A stretch of DNA of 64,000 nucleotides from the NCBI GenBank assembly GCA_903813345.2, contig CAIIXF020000012.1, positions 31,690,501 to 31,754,500 of the forward strand, given 5' to 3'. Numbering within the stretch: position 1 is the first letter of the stretch; every line of letters starts with the position of its first letter. This document shows positions 15,057 through 27,796 of the stretch, one piece after another. Both the position numbers and the translations under genes were made by a program. The notes under the pieces are model-generated. The model made no database searches, was not told the origin of the DNA, and saw nothing but the letters and a program-made list of their open reading frames with translations. The DNA comes from Owenia fusiformis (lineage: Eukaryota > Annelida > Polychaeta > Sabellida > Oweniidae).

Positions 15057-17743
15057 CTGAAAACACAACAGGTCTTTACTATTTACTTTTGCATTTATTA
15101 GTGATCTGGGTACTATTGTCAACTATTCTTTACATTCATGGGTTTGGTGAGAGGGTACCCTATGTGTTTCTTTAATTAAGAAATAATCAGGTTGTTCTGC
15201 AAATTGTTAAGTGAAGCAAGGACTCGCCTATTTCCACTTGTCAATTAAATGGTATTTAAAGTTGAAACTTGGAGCAAATATGTATTGCATCGTACTCAAC
15301 ATGCAGCGTCCGAGTTGATTAGCCAGGCAACGTTGTGGTATACCCGGCGTACATTAACAAACTCCAAAAATGAATGCAAACATCTAACATTTGACTTACT
15401 CGATTGTGCAGTGTTGACGATTGTACCATGGTCTTCATCATATTCCCCATATTCATTTTCTTCATGTTCTTCGTCCTCATATTCATATTCTTCGTCGTCA
15501 GGATTCCCGATGTAGTTTACTCTCCTTTCTCCCTTTACCGGGAAACTTAGCTCGGTCGGAGGATATCCTAGTATTGTTCTTTTCCTCGGTGGTCTCTCTA
15601 AAACAAGAAGGCACAAAGGGGTACACATGAGCTACATAAAACTATGATCGACCGTTGTCATCATTTCGAAAGGGGTACACTTGAGCTATGTTCGACGTCG
15701 TCATTATTTCGAAATCATGTTTGAGTAACAATGATAATACCATCAGGTTGCCTGAAAAGTATAACGTAACAAATAAATGTAGTCCATGAATCCATGAAAA
15801 GAGTACACAAGAGCTACATTAAACTATGTTCGACTTTGTCATCATTTCAGGTTGCCTAAAAAGTATAACGTAACACAAAAATGTAGTCAATGAATCCATG
15901 AATAAAAAAGTTGATACGCTAACTAACATTGAGAGAGTTGCTTGCAATTTGGCACAAGGGATTTGAATTTATACCTGTCCTGATTTCCTGAGTTTCAAAT
16001 ATCACTATCAGCAGAGTTAAAATCTATGAATTGATATTTGCACAAATCTTAATGTAACCAATGCATATATCAATCGGGCGTTTGCTCTACTGGACTCTAA
16101 TGGCGGCGGCCTATGAATCTTCAAACCATTTTCGAACAACTTGATCCGGCATCATACCAGGATAAAACGTGTTTTTTCTTATAAAGTCACTGTCGTAGCC
16201 GCAATATGAATATCATGTGACCCCATACAAGCAAGCCATTTACAAGGAAATCCAAGCAGATCCCTTTATTTTACTCCTTATTATGAAGAGAATAGAGGAA
16301 TGCATTTTTGTGTAAAGTAGCTACATTGTTATAGTGGTGAATAAAATTTACAATTTCTTGCTATATCATTTTCGTTATGATCGGTGAACTTGGATGCATA
16401 TGCAAATTTGGGGGCGTTTTCCTATATATTCGTCTGATAAGAAAATATCCTGCTTTAGCAATAAGCCAGCAACAATGGGGTAACAGATTCTTGCAGTTTG
16501 CATTGAGTATACATTGTTAACATTTGAAATATATTTAAAATATGGAGCACTTTAAATTTAAATTGTATTTTGCCTCACCTGGGAATTTCTTTTTCCTCAC
16601 TGATTGAGCTACAGCGTCATCCCAGTTATCTTGAAATCGTATTGCACCTTTATGTTGATATCCTGTCAAATTATTGTGTTCACATCTTAGCTGATCATAA
16701 ACCATCGAGTGTCCCCCTGGTCGGGACAATCTTGGAAAACAATCACACCCGTTGTAATCCAGGGGTTCAACTATTGCAGCTCGTTCGGTGTCCTCTTCGT
16801 TATCTCCATCATAGCCATACTCACCGAAATCTTCTTCTTCGTTATAATACTCGCCCTCATACTCCTCCTCTTCTTCTTCCTCTTCTTCTTGACTAGTCTG
16901 ACCTTGAGTTTTTGTTCTATTGGTACCTGTATGATTTGACTGTCTTTGACTGGGACGCGATCCAACCTTTGTTCCCGTGTTTGGGGCCTGTGTCCTTGTG
17001 GTTCTGGGAACCTGATTCGTTCCAGTTGCAACTTTGCTTCCAGTTGGTATCTGAGATACTGTTCTTGGCATATGTGATACCGTTTTCGGTGCTTGGGATT
17101 GCGTTCTCAAGGTATTCAGTCTGCTACCGGGTGGAACTTGGGAAGCACCGGGGACTTGGGATCCCCCTTTCGATGCCTGGTAGCCCGAAGGGAGGGGCTT
17201 ATTTCCCGTCTCCACCCTTTTAGATTGAGAGTCAATTCTCGGCTGAGATGCATTGCGAGCGGATGGTGATCCTAATGTTTGTTGAGCCGTCCTTGGAATT
17301 TGTGATACAGCCGTTCTTGGAATATTTGATGCAGTCTGCGGAACAGGGGTTCCCAATTGTGGCGTTTGTCTGAGAGCTTGTGAAGACTTCTGTGCCGTAT
17401 TTGGAACATGTGATCCCGTCCTAGATGGTGCCAGTTTGGCAGATGGCGTTGGTTTGGGAGTCTGTGACTTTTGTGCCGAATTCGGAATTTGCGATAATGT
17501 TCTAGATGGTGTCAGTTGGGCATCTTTAGGCACTTCCTGTTGTGGTGTTAACTGTGCCGTCTTTGGTACTTCTAAACTAGCTCTTGAGGGTGCCTGTTGA
17601 GCTGTTTTGGGAATGTCTTGTTGTTGTGGTGACCTTCGTATGCTGTTTGCAGTTTTGGGGGATTCAATTTTGTTACTTGCTGGTTTACTCACTGGCCTTG
17701 AAGGGCTTCCCCTAACCGAACTTGGCCCATTATTTGTTTCCAT
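14584..17743 (-). CDS. disordered protein with SxIP-like repeats and acidic segments
   Basis: Model: exons 16579-17743, 15400-15597, 14584-15056; both introns phase 1; 611 codons plus stop. The start is the ATG at 17743 (METNNGP). Residues about 1-270 are Pro/Ser/Thr/Gln-rich with a degenerate repeat such as SQIPRTAQ, SNIPRTAV, VPKTAQLTP and SHVPNTAQK. A run of nine Glu and a Tyr/Glu/Asp-rich stretch follow. The region around CDCFPRLSRPGG and the end of exon 1 look more ordered. Exon 2 is again acidic, exon 3 Gln/Ser-rich. SxIP in a basic, Pro/Ser-rich context is the EB1-binding signal of microtubule plus-end trackers, so a cytoskeletal role is possible; this is inference. No named family recognised. 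A further exon may exist, as a GTATAT donor sits at 14597, seven codons before the stop. Confidence 0.7.
15400..15597 (-). CDS. exon 2 of the SxIP-like repeat protein
   Basis: 198 nt, phase 1-1, between TTGTTTTAG and GTAAGT. Starts RPPRKRTILGYPPTELSFP and becomes strongly acidic. Confidence 0.7.
15610..15905 (+). repeat. imperfect tandem repeats in intron 2 of the SxIP-like gene
   Basis: GAGCTACATTAAACTATGTT and GGTTGCCTAAAAAGTATAAC type segments occur two to three times, each followed by ATGAATCCATGAA. Confidence 0.6.
16579..17743 (-). CDS. exon 1 of the SxIP-like repeat protein
   Basis: 388 codons plus one base from the ATG to the donor CCCAG|GTGAGG. Contains the repeats, the poly-Glu run and the WDDAVAQSVRKKKFPG end. 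Confidence 0.7.
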
Positions 17744-18502
17744 TGTTAATATTTGTATGCTCAGTTCAATATAGTATTTACTCAAAGCTTTGGCACACAA
17801 CCATATTACATCATTACAAACTAGGTATTTCAGTTTTTGTTTCCTTTTCTTTCATTTTGCAAAATTCCGTCGTATGAAACGTTATGTCCCCATTTCAAGA
17901 AATAAGAATCATCAGTTCTTTAATCTTTACGATTTTCAGGTCTGACCAGTATACATACTTAAGTACAAAAAGATATGAGAATAATTCTATTTCAATTTAT
18001 GTTTATATTGCTATGTATGAAGATTATAGGTTTAACAATAAGATCAATTGCGAAACTTAAATTCCTTATAAATCTTTTCAATGTACACTTTAGCGAGAAC
18101 AAATTGTAAACGGATTAAATGAGAAATCTAGGATTAATCCCAATTTTGATAAATCCCATTCGTTGTCAATGCGAAATATATTAAATGCGATCACCTTTGA
18201 AGGTTTTGTAGTTTTTGTTAAAGATGCTATCTTCAATGTGGTTAATGATTTTAGTTGCGTTTGGGTCCCATATGCGAGTAGCTGCAAAGATTTCAACTAC
18301 AAGTCTAGTTATCTCGCCATTTCTTTCCTCATTCTCGACCATATTAGAGATGTTTCATGCTGTAAGCTAACATATAAAATCGAAACGAAAACCTGTACGT
18401 ATCAATCGCCCATATACGAATGCATGTAGCGTTCTCGCATAATAATTAGCCGTTCAGCTCCAGTGCTTGTTTAGACTACACCATAGCGTGATATGATACT
18501 AT

Positions 18503-18651
18503 ACACAGGGGGATATGCCGAGTACTAAATTAATACAAAATTAGTACTAAATTAGCACTCGTGGCATGAGTACTCATGAGTGCACTTTTGCCAGAGTGCT
18601 AATTTATTACTACTTGAGTACTATTTTAGTACTCGGCATATCTCCCTGTGT
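18503..18651. mobile_element. palindromic MITE, family 2, copy 1
   Basis: Ends ACACAGGGGGATATGCCGAG and complement; AGTACTAAA-rich inside. The flanks (CACACC..AGCGTGATATGATAC and ATGCCATTGAT) resemble one uninterrupted sequence at about 28498-28545. Confidence 0.75.
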
Positions 18652-18957
18652 AGTATCTATAGTATGCCATTGATGTAGTTCTATAGCTGGATTTAAAGGA
18701 AATAAGGTAATAAGGAAACATAATCTGAGTGTGCTGCACTAAAAGAACACAAAATGCATTTCCCATTGGATCCCCTCGTGTTGGATTATGGATTTTTTTA
18801 AAAGTTGGGAGAGGATGGTGAAAATGATGAAAGTATTTCGAAAAAAAGCTTGTTAAAGGGTGGATTGAACAAGACTTATGAGATATCCAATCCAATTGAT
18901 CTTGATATCATTCTTTGAACTTTTCTTGAAGATTATACATTGGCCATGGCCTTTCAT

Positions 18958-19077
18958 ACACAGGGAGATATGCCGAGTACTAAAATAGTAAAAAGTGCAC
19001 CCATGAGTACTCATGCCACGAGTGCTAATTTAGTACCAATTTTGTACTAATTTAGTACTCGGCATATCTCCCTGTGT
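18958..19077. mobile_element. palindromic MITE, family 2, copy 2
   Basis: Ends ACACAGGGAGATATGCCGAG and complement, in opposite core orientation to copy 1, only 306 bp away. Confidence 0.75.
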
Positions 19078-19079
19078 AT

Positions 19080-20770
19080 GCATCTATTTTTTACAGCCAG
19101 AAACAACTTGCAAAAAATTATCAACTGTCAAAAATCTGTTGCGCTAACTTCCGTAACTCTTTGAGACATATTGAGTGTAGCTGTGACTGCGATATGGAGG
19201 GGAAGAATTGGTATCGATACGGTGACTCTTTGGACATGATTGCAGCTGTGACTGCAATAAAGAGGGGAAGGAATGGTATCGACATGGTGAACTTAATTGA
19301 ACACAATTTCTCTTGAACCAGGCATCAAATAATTACGAAAAAATTACACATTGTCAATTCAATGGTTATCTTTTTAGCGGTAATACTTTAATTGGAAAAT
19401 ATAAATCTACTTTCTTATATATTGCTTTAATTAGAAAATAATTCAAACGCGTCTTTTGTTCTTGGTGTCATGTGTTTGAAATACAATGAAACGTCAATCC
19501 GAACCTTGTTGGAACAATACGACATAAACACAACGTTTTTAGGTCACTCAATATTGTAATTGTATAAAGGAGAACGTACCTGTATGTTTCATTTAAAATA
19601 AGTATCTTGTTAATGAAATAAATTAAAGGTATACTTTAATTTTATCTATTTTCGTGTTTTTTTATTTCGATTTTTAGATACCTTTTTTAATGAACAAAAG
19701 TTTCCTTTGTATAACTACGATATTTTGAGATACATGGTGTATATGCAATTTTGTTCCAACAAGGTTCGGATAGATACTTTATTTCATTCTCAAGAATTGG
19801 TTGAAATGAACATAAACAATTGCACTAAAAAGAAAGATTGCTTGCTAAAACAATTGAATAATAAGTGTATGAATAATTTTCACGTTAAATTAATGTCAAT
19901 CGGTGACCATTACATAAATGTTGTGTCTTTTTGCAGAATGTTTTCAATAATTGGTTCAAGAGAAAAAACATGTTAAAATGAGTTTAACATATTGCTACCA
20001 ATCCTTTGGGAATTTTCATTTTCTGATTTGTGATCGCTCAAACCCCTGGTGTCAATTTTAGCCTCTAAGTCCACAGGAAAAGAAAATGTTTTCAATTAGA
20101 TGGTGCCATACTGTCAGAAAATGATTTATCCTTAACATGATAATATGATACATGGCATATGGTTTAACACATAAAATTATAAAATATTCTGATAAATTAT
20201 TGTGACATAGAGACGCACGTCTGAAGAACGAAATACAAGAGAAGCCATGTTTAGCATCAGGAGACAAGTTTTCAAAACACCTTAATACACTCTATCAATA
20301 AAGCTATACGCGATATACGTTTAATTTCGTTCAGTTTAGCTATCTCCCGTTTGAAGAGCTCTCATGTATGGTACAACTTCGTCTACATCCGGGTTCTTTC
20401 CCATTGGAATACACCTGTATAATCCTGTCATCCTGTGACTATATTTGTTTCTGCCAAGGTTTAAAACTAACAACATGTAGACTGATAAAAACACCAAACG
20501 ACCACTTATTAGTTCCCCTTATTATATCTCAGAAGCTTAAATGTGTACTTTGCTTAGATTTATTGCAAGAGTTTTCATGCATTTCACCGGGTGCCATTTT
20601 GGATAACAGAATATCAGTAAAAAAAGCTTTAATCAGGTTACATAATGCTATCCTTTATGCTTCGATTTTTCTGCAAATAAAGGTACAATAGGTTGACATA
20701 GCAACTATAGCTGAAGTCATTGGTTTCCGTTAGCCTAGTGGTGATTCAAAGCTTTTAACGATTGTCTATG
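19080..20770. other. intergenic stretch, no confident gene
   Basis: AT-rich. ORFs of 80-107 codons occur (19074, 19707, 20368) but none shows a family motif or splice context I trust. Confidence 0.4.
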
Positions 20771-20776
20771 TTTCAG

Positions 20777-20857
20777 CGAGTTTGAGCTCAGAAAACTGAA
20801 CGACACCAATGTAGATGTAACGGGATTTAAGAAACCCCGCGAGCGATTGATAAATAG
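20777..20857 (+). CDS. orphan coding exon candidate
   Basis: 81 nt between TATGTTTCAG and GTAAGT with an open frame EFELRKLNDTNVDVTGFKKP continuing to RERLINR; phase 2-2. The composition is protein-like, but no partner exon was found nearby. A tRNA A-box-like GTTAGCCTAGTGG lies about 45 bp upstream, so a transposed origin is possible. Confidence 0.3.
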
Positions 20858-22229
20858 GTAAGTAAAATTATATTTGCATGTGCCTATATATATTAATGAC
20901 AATTTAAACTTTACATAATATTGTCAGTGGGTACTAAAACATCATTGAAAGTATGGAGATTATGATATCAAACACCCACGCCATATATCGAATAGGAAAT
21001 TGAAACAAACGTATTCTAGTCTAGCAAGAATATCGTATTAAAATATACACGTCTCATTGAGACTTGGAGGGGGGAAATTACGAACTCTATCCAAAGGAAG
21101 GATATACACGTAGTCTTTCGAGTAGCAGCTGTATCGGATTATTGCAGTTTAGAAATAAAACGACGCAATTACGATTCAACATTACAATCACAAGAACGTT
21201 CATTTTACGTAAAATGGGGCGAGGTTTGTTCATCGTTGCTTATGTCAATTCCCAGTTACGTAAAGATGTTCCCCCAGTTTTATTTATCAACTCTGTTGTC
21301 TTCTGAACTATTTGTTCGTAAACAATTACATTTTCTACGACAATAATGTTCATAGGTTCTTTGTTTGAACAAAAAGCAATACCGCATTTGTATACTGAGG
21401 ATATGTTCGTCCATTTTGTCAAGAATTCATCGAAGCAAGATATTGTTTCAAGTGTACCACCTTTTGGCCCAGCCTGTACAGCAAATAAAAATTTTCGAGT
21501 TTTGATTTTCACGTCTTACCATCGTATGACCGACCGTAACGTACTTAGAAAGTTAAAAAATCCAAGAAATTGCTGTTTTTATTACACATGAAATTGAAAA
21601 AATCCCTACCGATTAATCAGTTAAAGTACAAAAATGTAAGTTCCCTTTGCCAATTTAATCGGTGCGACAGTATTTTTCAGCTACTAGTTTTCAGCTACTT
21701 GTAAACGCTGAACTGTAGTTTGATCATAAACGCTGAAGCTTGACGGTTATTTAATCAAGAAAGCTCACTGGCAGACCTGGGGGGACTGGGTGAGCCCAGA
21801 AATAAAAGATTGGCCAAAAAAAGGCCTTAAGGCCCTCCAAAAAGGGGGCCTTTTAGGTCATTACTGGGCATTTTAGGCCTTATTTTTAATTTTGGGCCAA
21901 ATTTTGAAGGAAATGGGCCTCAAAATTTCAAAGTATGGGCCCATTTTTTGTTTTATGGGCCGGGTCAAAAATTTTGTTTTCTCGCAAGCGCCGAAGTTTT
22001 TTCTTAGACCTGAAATTTGCCCCCCCACTTTTGGTTCCCAGATCCGCCCAGAAGCTATAGACTACTATTTATCATACCTTTTCGTATCGATTTTCTATTC
22101 GAGCTTTTAAAACTCTCTATTATTTAAATACGTAGACGAAATGTGTCCATGAAGGAAATGTAATGGATCGTATTTTTCGTATGGAGACTACCCAATGCTA
22201 TTTGGGATCAAAAAGTTGTTAAGCGCTTT

Positions 22230-24820
22230 TAGTCTGGCAGAAACTTCAAAGCTAATCGTTTTCTTCGGATTACAATGTTTTTTTTAACTTATCAGCATGA
22301 ATATAGGGTTGGGACCTCAAAACCATTGGATGCCGGAGCGGCACCCTTGGGCAACTCTTTCAAAACATTTCTTATACCCCCCTGATAAAATATACAGGGG
22401 GTACTATAAGACACCCTCATATCTCAGACACTAATAAATATATTAACTTGAAATTTTCAGGAATTGGTTTTAGTATGATGTTTGACACATGTGACAAAAA
22501 TCAAGAAAAAATCTTAATCCGTTGCTATAGCAACAGAAATATACACTATTTGTTACCGTAGAAATGCATTATTTTGCTGATTTTCATAATTTTAACCATA
22601 TTCTTGATTCTTAAAGCATCTGAAGTATATACGTATCTGATATATACATGATTAGAAGTAAAGATGAAATAATCCATCATATGGTTTATGTATTATATTT
22701 AACATTTCAGTTGCTATGGTAACATCACTTAATAATCAGGTTTTTACATTTCACTTTCTTTAAAAAGGTGGTCCAAAATAACACTTCTTGAAAAGGTTAT
22801 GCTCCCTAGGTAAAAATGTGCTGCTTTAGAGATAAATAGTCACATGAATTTGAAAAAAAAATTATAATTTAATTTTACCCCACCTCGACAGCCACCAAAT
22901 CTGGCAAAATAGATTAATTTTCAAGGTTCAAATATAAAATGCCCCAGTGGCCCCCAGAAGCTATACCATGGACCCAAGTGGCCCCAGAAGCTATACAGGG
23001 GCCCCCAGTGGCCCCAAGATGCTATAAGGTGGCCCCCAGAAGCTATACAGGGACCCCTAGTAGCCCCCAGAAGCTATACAGGGTCTCCAAATGGCCCCTC
23101 TAGAAGCTATATGGTGACTTCCAGAAGCTATACAGGGCCCCCCAGTAGCCCCCAGAATCTATACAGTGGCCCCTAGTGCCCCCTTAAAGCTATACGGTGG
23201 CCCCCGGAAGCATATCCAGCGGCCCATAGTAGCCCCCAGAAGCTATATGGTGGTCCCCAGTGGCTCAAAGAAGCTTTACAGTGGCCCCCAAAAGCTATAC
23301 AGGGGCCCCTAGTGGCCCCAAGAAGCTATATGGTGGCCCCAGTAGCCACCAGAAGCTATAGGATGGCATCCAGTGGCCCCCAGAAGCTATATGGTAGCCC
23401 CCAGAAGCTGTACGGTGGCCCCAAATATACAGGGGCCCCCAGAAGCTATACGATGGCTCTCAAAATCTATATGGTGGCCCCCCAGTATCCCCAAGAAGCT
23501 AAACAGGAGCCCCCAGAAGCTATACAGGGACCCCTAGTAGCCCCCAGAAGCTATATGGTAGCCCCTGGAAGCTATACAGGGGCTCCAAATGGCCCCTAGA
23601 AGCTATATGGTGACTTCCAGAAGCTATACAGGGGCCCCCAGTAGCCCCCAGAATCTTTACAGTGGCCCCTAGTGCCCCCTTAAAGCTATACGGTGGCCTC
23701 GGAAAGCTATATGGTGGCCCCCAGAAGCATATCCAGGGGCCCCTAGTAGCCCCCAGAAGCTATGTGGTGGTCCCCAGTGGCTCCAAGAAGCTTTACAGTG
23801 GCCCCCAAAAGCTATACAGGGGCCCCTAGTGGCCCCAAGAAGCTATATGGTAGGCCCCAGAAGCTATATGATGGCACCCAGAAGCTATACGATGGTCCCC
23901 AGTGGCCCCCAGAAGCTAAAGGATTGCATCCAGTGGCCCCCAGAAACTATATGGTAGCCCCCAGAAGCTGTACGGTGGCCCTCAATGGCCCCAAGAAACT
24001 ATACAGGGGCCCCAGTGGCCCCCAGAAGTAAGCCCAAATTTTCACTGACAAAAAATTCACGATGTTGTCAATCTGAAATGATTCATGGCCATTTAATTTC
24101 GCTGTTAGAGAAATATCCAATTGAATTCAATGTTAAATCAAATGTTCACAGTGCCTTTAAAAGCTATAGGATGGTCCCCAGTGGCCCTCAGAAGCTATAT
24201 AGTCTGATTGCTCAGATGAGGAAAGCCAATGCTTATAACATTTAGACATTATGCCAAAATCTAGACTATGCCAACCTCTATATTGTATAATTACATTAGA
24301 TTTTATTATGATGCATGTTTTAAATGCCAAAGCCCAGACTATATGCCAACCTCACTACTGTATGAATTCATTAGATTTCATTTGATATACATGTATATAC
24401 TAAATATAAAATATGCAGTGTCCTATATACTAAAAATGTAATAATATACACTAGTTTAAGAATCAACTATATGAAGAAATGTTGAAAATCAGCAAAATAA
24501 TGCATCTCTACGGTTGCTATAGCAACGGATTAAGATTTTTTCTTGATTTTTGTCATACATGTCAAGCATCATACTATAACTAATTCCTGAAAATCTCAAG
24601 TTAATATATTTATCAGTATCTGAGATATGAGGGTGTCTTATAGTACCCCCTGTATATTTTATCAGGGGGTATAAGAAATGCTCTGTAGTGCCCAAGAGTG
24701 CCGCATCGGCATCCGGTGGTTTTGAGGTCCCAATCCTATATTCATGTTGATAAGTTAAAAAAACATTGTAATCCGAAGAAAACGATTGAATGTCAAAATA
24801 CCCTATATTTCTGCCAGACT
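22230..24820. mobile_element. foldback element with minisatellite core (element B)
   Basis: Inverted arms of about 330 bp (22230-22590 and 24480-24820), starting TAGTCTGGCAGAAA, including CGTTTTCTTCGGATTACAAT, TATACAGGGGGTACTATAAG and GTTGCTATAGCAAC. The core is the GCCCCCAGAAGCTATA minisatellite with a few hundred bases of AT-rich sequence on each side. No coding capacity. The target duplication is at most a few T and not decisive. Confidence 0.8.
22940..24035 (+). repeat. GCCCCCAGAAGCTATA minisatellite
   Basis: Dozens of degenerate units built on CCCCAGAAGCTATA(C/T) followed by AGGGG or GGTGG and CCCCAGTGG. Larger blocks are repeated (about 23040-23240 against 23530-23760). Two stray units lie at 24160-24205. 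ORFs over it (Ala-Pro-Arg-Ser-Tyr-rich) are artefacts. Confidence 0.9.
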
Positions 24821-25161
24821 ATTTGTAGAGTAGATCAACATTAATCTTTGGCCTTCCCCCTCCCCGCCGTCTCACGAAATTAATGTAATGTAAACGAATG
24901 CTCAAAAACGTCAAGATTTTACAAAAGTTGTTATGGCATTCAACCTAGTGGTATTTGTTCATCTGTTGTACCTTTAGTTTGCAGACAGATCTAATTCGTT
25001 CGAACTACGACGACCATAGTGAGTCTTTATTCTGTGCAAATACAGTCAAAACAGAGTAAACAACTCCAAACACACAACAACATTTCTAGACGTCTGTAAG
25101 CGGTCACAGTAGGTTCTAGATCAAGATCTCATATTTTTGTAGGTGGGTGTATTGAAGACTT

Positions 25162-25622
25162 TGACGGAACGTCAATTTAACAAAATGGATAAACTTCCTG
25201 GATACGAGTTTTTTTTGTTTTTTTCGATTTGAACTAACGTACAAGCCATGTTGCAGATTAGCATTTCACACAAAGTTAGCCAATAAAGTCTAGCTTTTAG
25301 AAATGCCCTCGGTTTGGAATTTGATTTTTAAATAACGCTGTTATTCATGCATTTAGACCATCACTTTCGTTACATTGACGTAAGTCAAAGTAACATACCT
25401 TGGTAATATAACGGTTTGTCGTCAATGTAACAAAAGCGAGGGGCTTAACATATGAATTGCAACTTCATTTACAAAACAAATTCCAAACCGAAGAAAGTTA
25501 TCAAAACTAGACTATATTTTCTAGCTTTGTGCCAAATTATAATCTGCAGTAGGTTTAAATCGAGAAAACAAAACACTTGTAATCAGAAAGTTCATCCATT
25601 TTGTTTCATTAACGTTCCGTAA
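25162..25622. mobile_element. inverted-repeat element, 460 bp
   Basis: ACGGAACGTCAATTTAACAA at the left pairs with TTTCATTAACGTTCCGT at the right; pairing continues over most of both halves. No target duplication recognised. Confidence 0.65.
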
Positions 25623-25769
25623 AAGTAACTATTTGTGGAACAGTGACTCTACTTTACCTTTATTTGGTGTTCATGAGCAACCCATTGGCTTATTATATTG
25701 ATTATATTATTCTTTTTTATTTGCCTGTTCCTTACCAATGGTTTGTCGGACCATTGATAATGAAAGATA

Positions 25770-26175
25770 AGTCAGATATGAACCTCTAAGAACTTTTAGC
25801 TGATCTTGAAAAAAACTGTCAATCTGTAAAATACCTGTTTGACCTTTTTACCTTGATAAGGTCATTGAAGGTGAAATCTCATACCAGAGTCAAATCTCAT
25901 GCCAAAGTCAAATTTAAACTTCTGAGAACTTGTTGATGATTTTGAAAAATTGATTCATTTGAAGCAAGTTTGAAAATACCTTTTGACCCTCTTTTACCTT
26001 GAAAAGGTCATTGTCAAATCTCGAATCTAAAGTCAGATTTGAGTTTCAGAGAACTTATTAATGACTTTGAAAATTTGGTCAATTTGAAGCAAGTTGAAAA
26101 ATACCTTTTCGTCTTTTTGACCCTTAAAAGTTCATTGAAGGTAAAATCCCCAATCTAGAACTTGTTGATTAATTA
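25770..26175 (+). repeat. degenerate tandem repeat, three units of about 130-150 bp
   Basis: Each unit contains GAACTTxTT.ATGA, GAAGCAAGTT, ATACCTTTT, TTTTGACC and AAGGTCATTGAAGGT-like blocks. Confidence 0.6.
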
Positions 26176-26239
26176 AAAAAAACAAAGTCAGTCTTAAGAA
26201 TATTATTTGTTAAGTTATTGTAAGTAGTAAGAATCTGTT

Positions 26240-26335
26240 AAAGACGTCAACCGCCGGATACCAACCGCCAGACGCCGTCACAAAAAAAGTTGGAGACCAT
26301 ACCAATATGTCACAATTTTTGGCGGTGACATAAAA
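26240..26335 (+). repeat. short dispersed repeat, copy 1
   Basis: Shares ACAAAAAAAGTTGGAGAC and GGCGGTGACATAA-like blocks in the same order with 58990-59075. Confidence 0.55.
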
Positions 26336-27430
26336 ACCGTTGAGAGAGCTTTCACACCAGTATAAAAATCGACTAGTCTAATCCTCTTATGTAAACACTG
26401 TGTTATGCGTAGACGGAAGGGGCGGACACCTTAACTAAACTGCCTACCCTTTATACAAGTTATCATTGCACCCTTATGTCAAAGTTAATTTATCGATTTT
26501 ATATTTTGTGATATACAGTATTATGTATATAAATAATCTATATATGTTTTAATTGAGAGGGATATATGACAAAGTGACAAAATGAGAGCATTTCAATCAA
26601 AATATATGGCTCGCCCTTGTTTGCATATCAAAATAGTATTTACATTTGCACGCAAATGTGAATAGAGCATACATTCTGAACAGAAAACGCAATATATTTT
26701 TCTACTGCAATCCTTGGTCGAGCATGTAATTGTGTAATACTATGCTGTTTTGCATCAATACTTATTTTGTATGTTTCAGGAACAACATGAAGTTGTGATG
26801 ATATATATATATATAGGGATACAATGCGATACAAAATATAACATAGATCACGTATATAAGGAGATCGCTAAAAACTTCAGATTGACAAAAATTGAATAAT
26901 TGGAGATAGTCATACAACTTACCGTACCGAGTTAAAGATCTAAAGATCTCCCGCACCTCGGCATATAATTTGAGCTCATGTACATGCACATGGACTAACT
27001 TGGAAAACAGGCGATATGGCTAATACAGCAGACCAAAACAGTAAGTCGAAACTAAACTAAATATATGGAGACATTAAGCTGGCTTTTAAAATCGAAACGG
27101 GGACCTGAACGTATGAAATCGCTCTATAGCAATTCATGTAGTTTTCTCACATAGATAATCGGTCGGTTGCAATGTTTACTTATCACCCTGTTATAGCATG
27201 ACGGTTACGCCACCTCTGAAAACGAGGGTGGACGGCTACGTTCACTGATTTATCCAACTAAGGTTGGTGCATTATTTTCTACTACTGCGTATCACTGAAA
27301 GCATGAACGTTTTATATAAGCGTCGCATTCGGTAGTGCATGCAGTAATGTATATTTACGTACGTAGTCTTTGCAAATTGATGCCCGGGGATAACATGTAA
27401 TAAGAGAAAAACTGAAAAACTAGCAAATTG

Positions 27431-27436
27431 TTTATT
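27431..27436 (-). promoter_or_regulatory. polyadenylation signal AATAAA (candidate)
   Basis: On the minus strand, 181 nt after the TGA of the small acidic gene. Confidence 0.35.
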
Positions 27437-27616
27437 TTTGTCGTTAGGCCATGGTCTACATTGCATAACAACCAAGGGGTATATAGATCATACATACGAT
27501 CATACAAAGCCAATTGAGCATTGGAAACCGCCGAATATATTCTACTTAAGCCATAATAATGTATTTTGAATTTGCGATAACGTAAAAAAATTGATAGACG
27601 GTTACGCGAACCCCAT

Positions 27617-27796
27617 TCAAATATGAAACCCCGATTCATTGTTTTTAATCTTGTCATCTTCATCAGTACTTGATGCTAAATCTTCTTTTGCCTCTTCATT
27701 GTTATCTTTTTCACTTTCATTGGTTTCATAAATAAAGTAAGCCACAGTTTTTTTCTTGCCCTGTAGAGGCGCAAATAAGAGCGTCTCTTGCGAGTC
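27617..27796 (-). CDS. terminal exon of the small acidic gene
   Basis: 59 codons plus TGA after a good pyrimidine tract. LLFAPLQGKKKTVAYFIYET, then an acidic tail. Confidence 0.6.
   Translation of the reverse strand, partial: DSQETLLFAPLQGKKKTVAYFIYETNESEKDNNEEAKEDLASSTDEDDKIKNNESGFHI

Noticed and set aside
21064-21591. ORFs on both strands, including one of 90 codons on the minus strand (21240-21512) after a good acceptor
   Set aside because: Stops break the plus frame, and part of the region (about 21294-21340) matches an arm of the repeat at 43009-43278. Too uncertain to call a gene.
23312-24245. ORFs with repeated SYMVAP-type peptides
   Set aside because: They are translations of the GCCCCCAGAAGCTATA minisatellite and break at every unit-length change.
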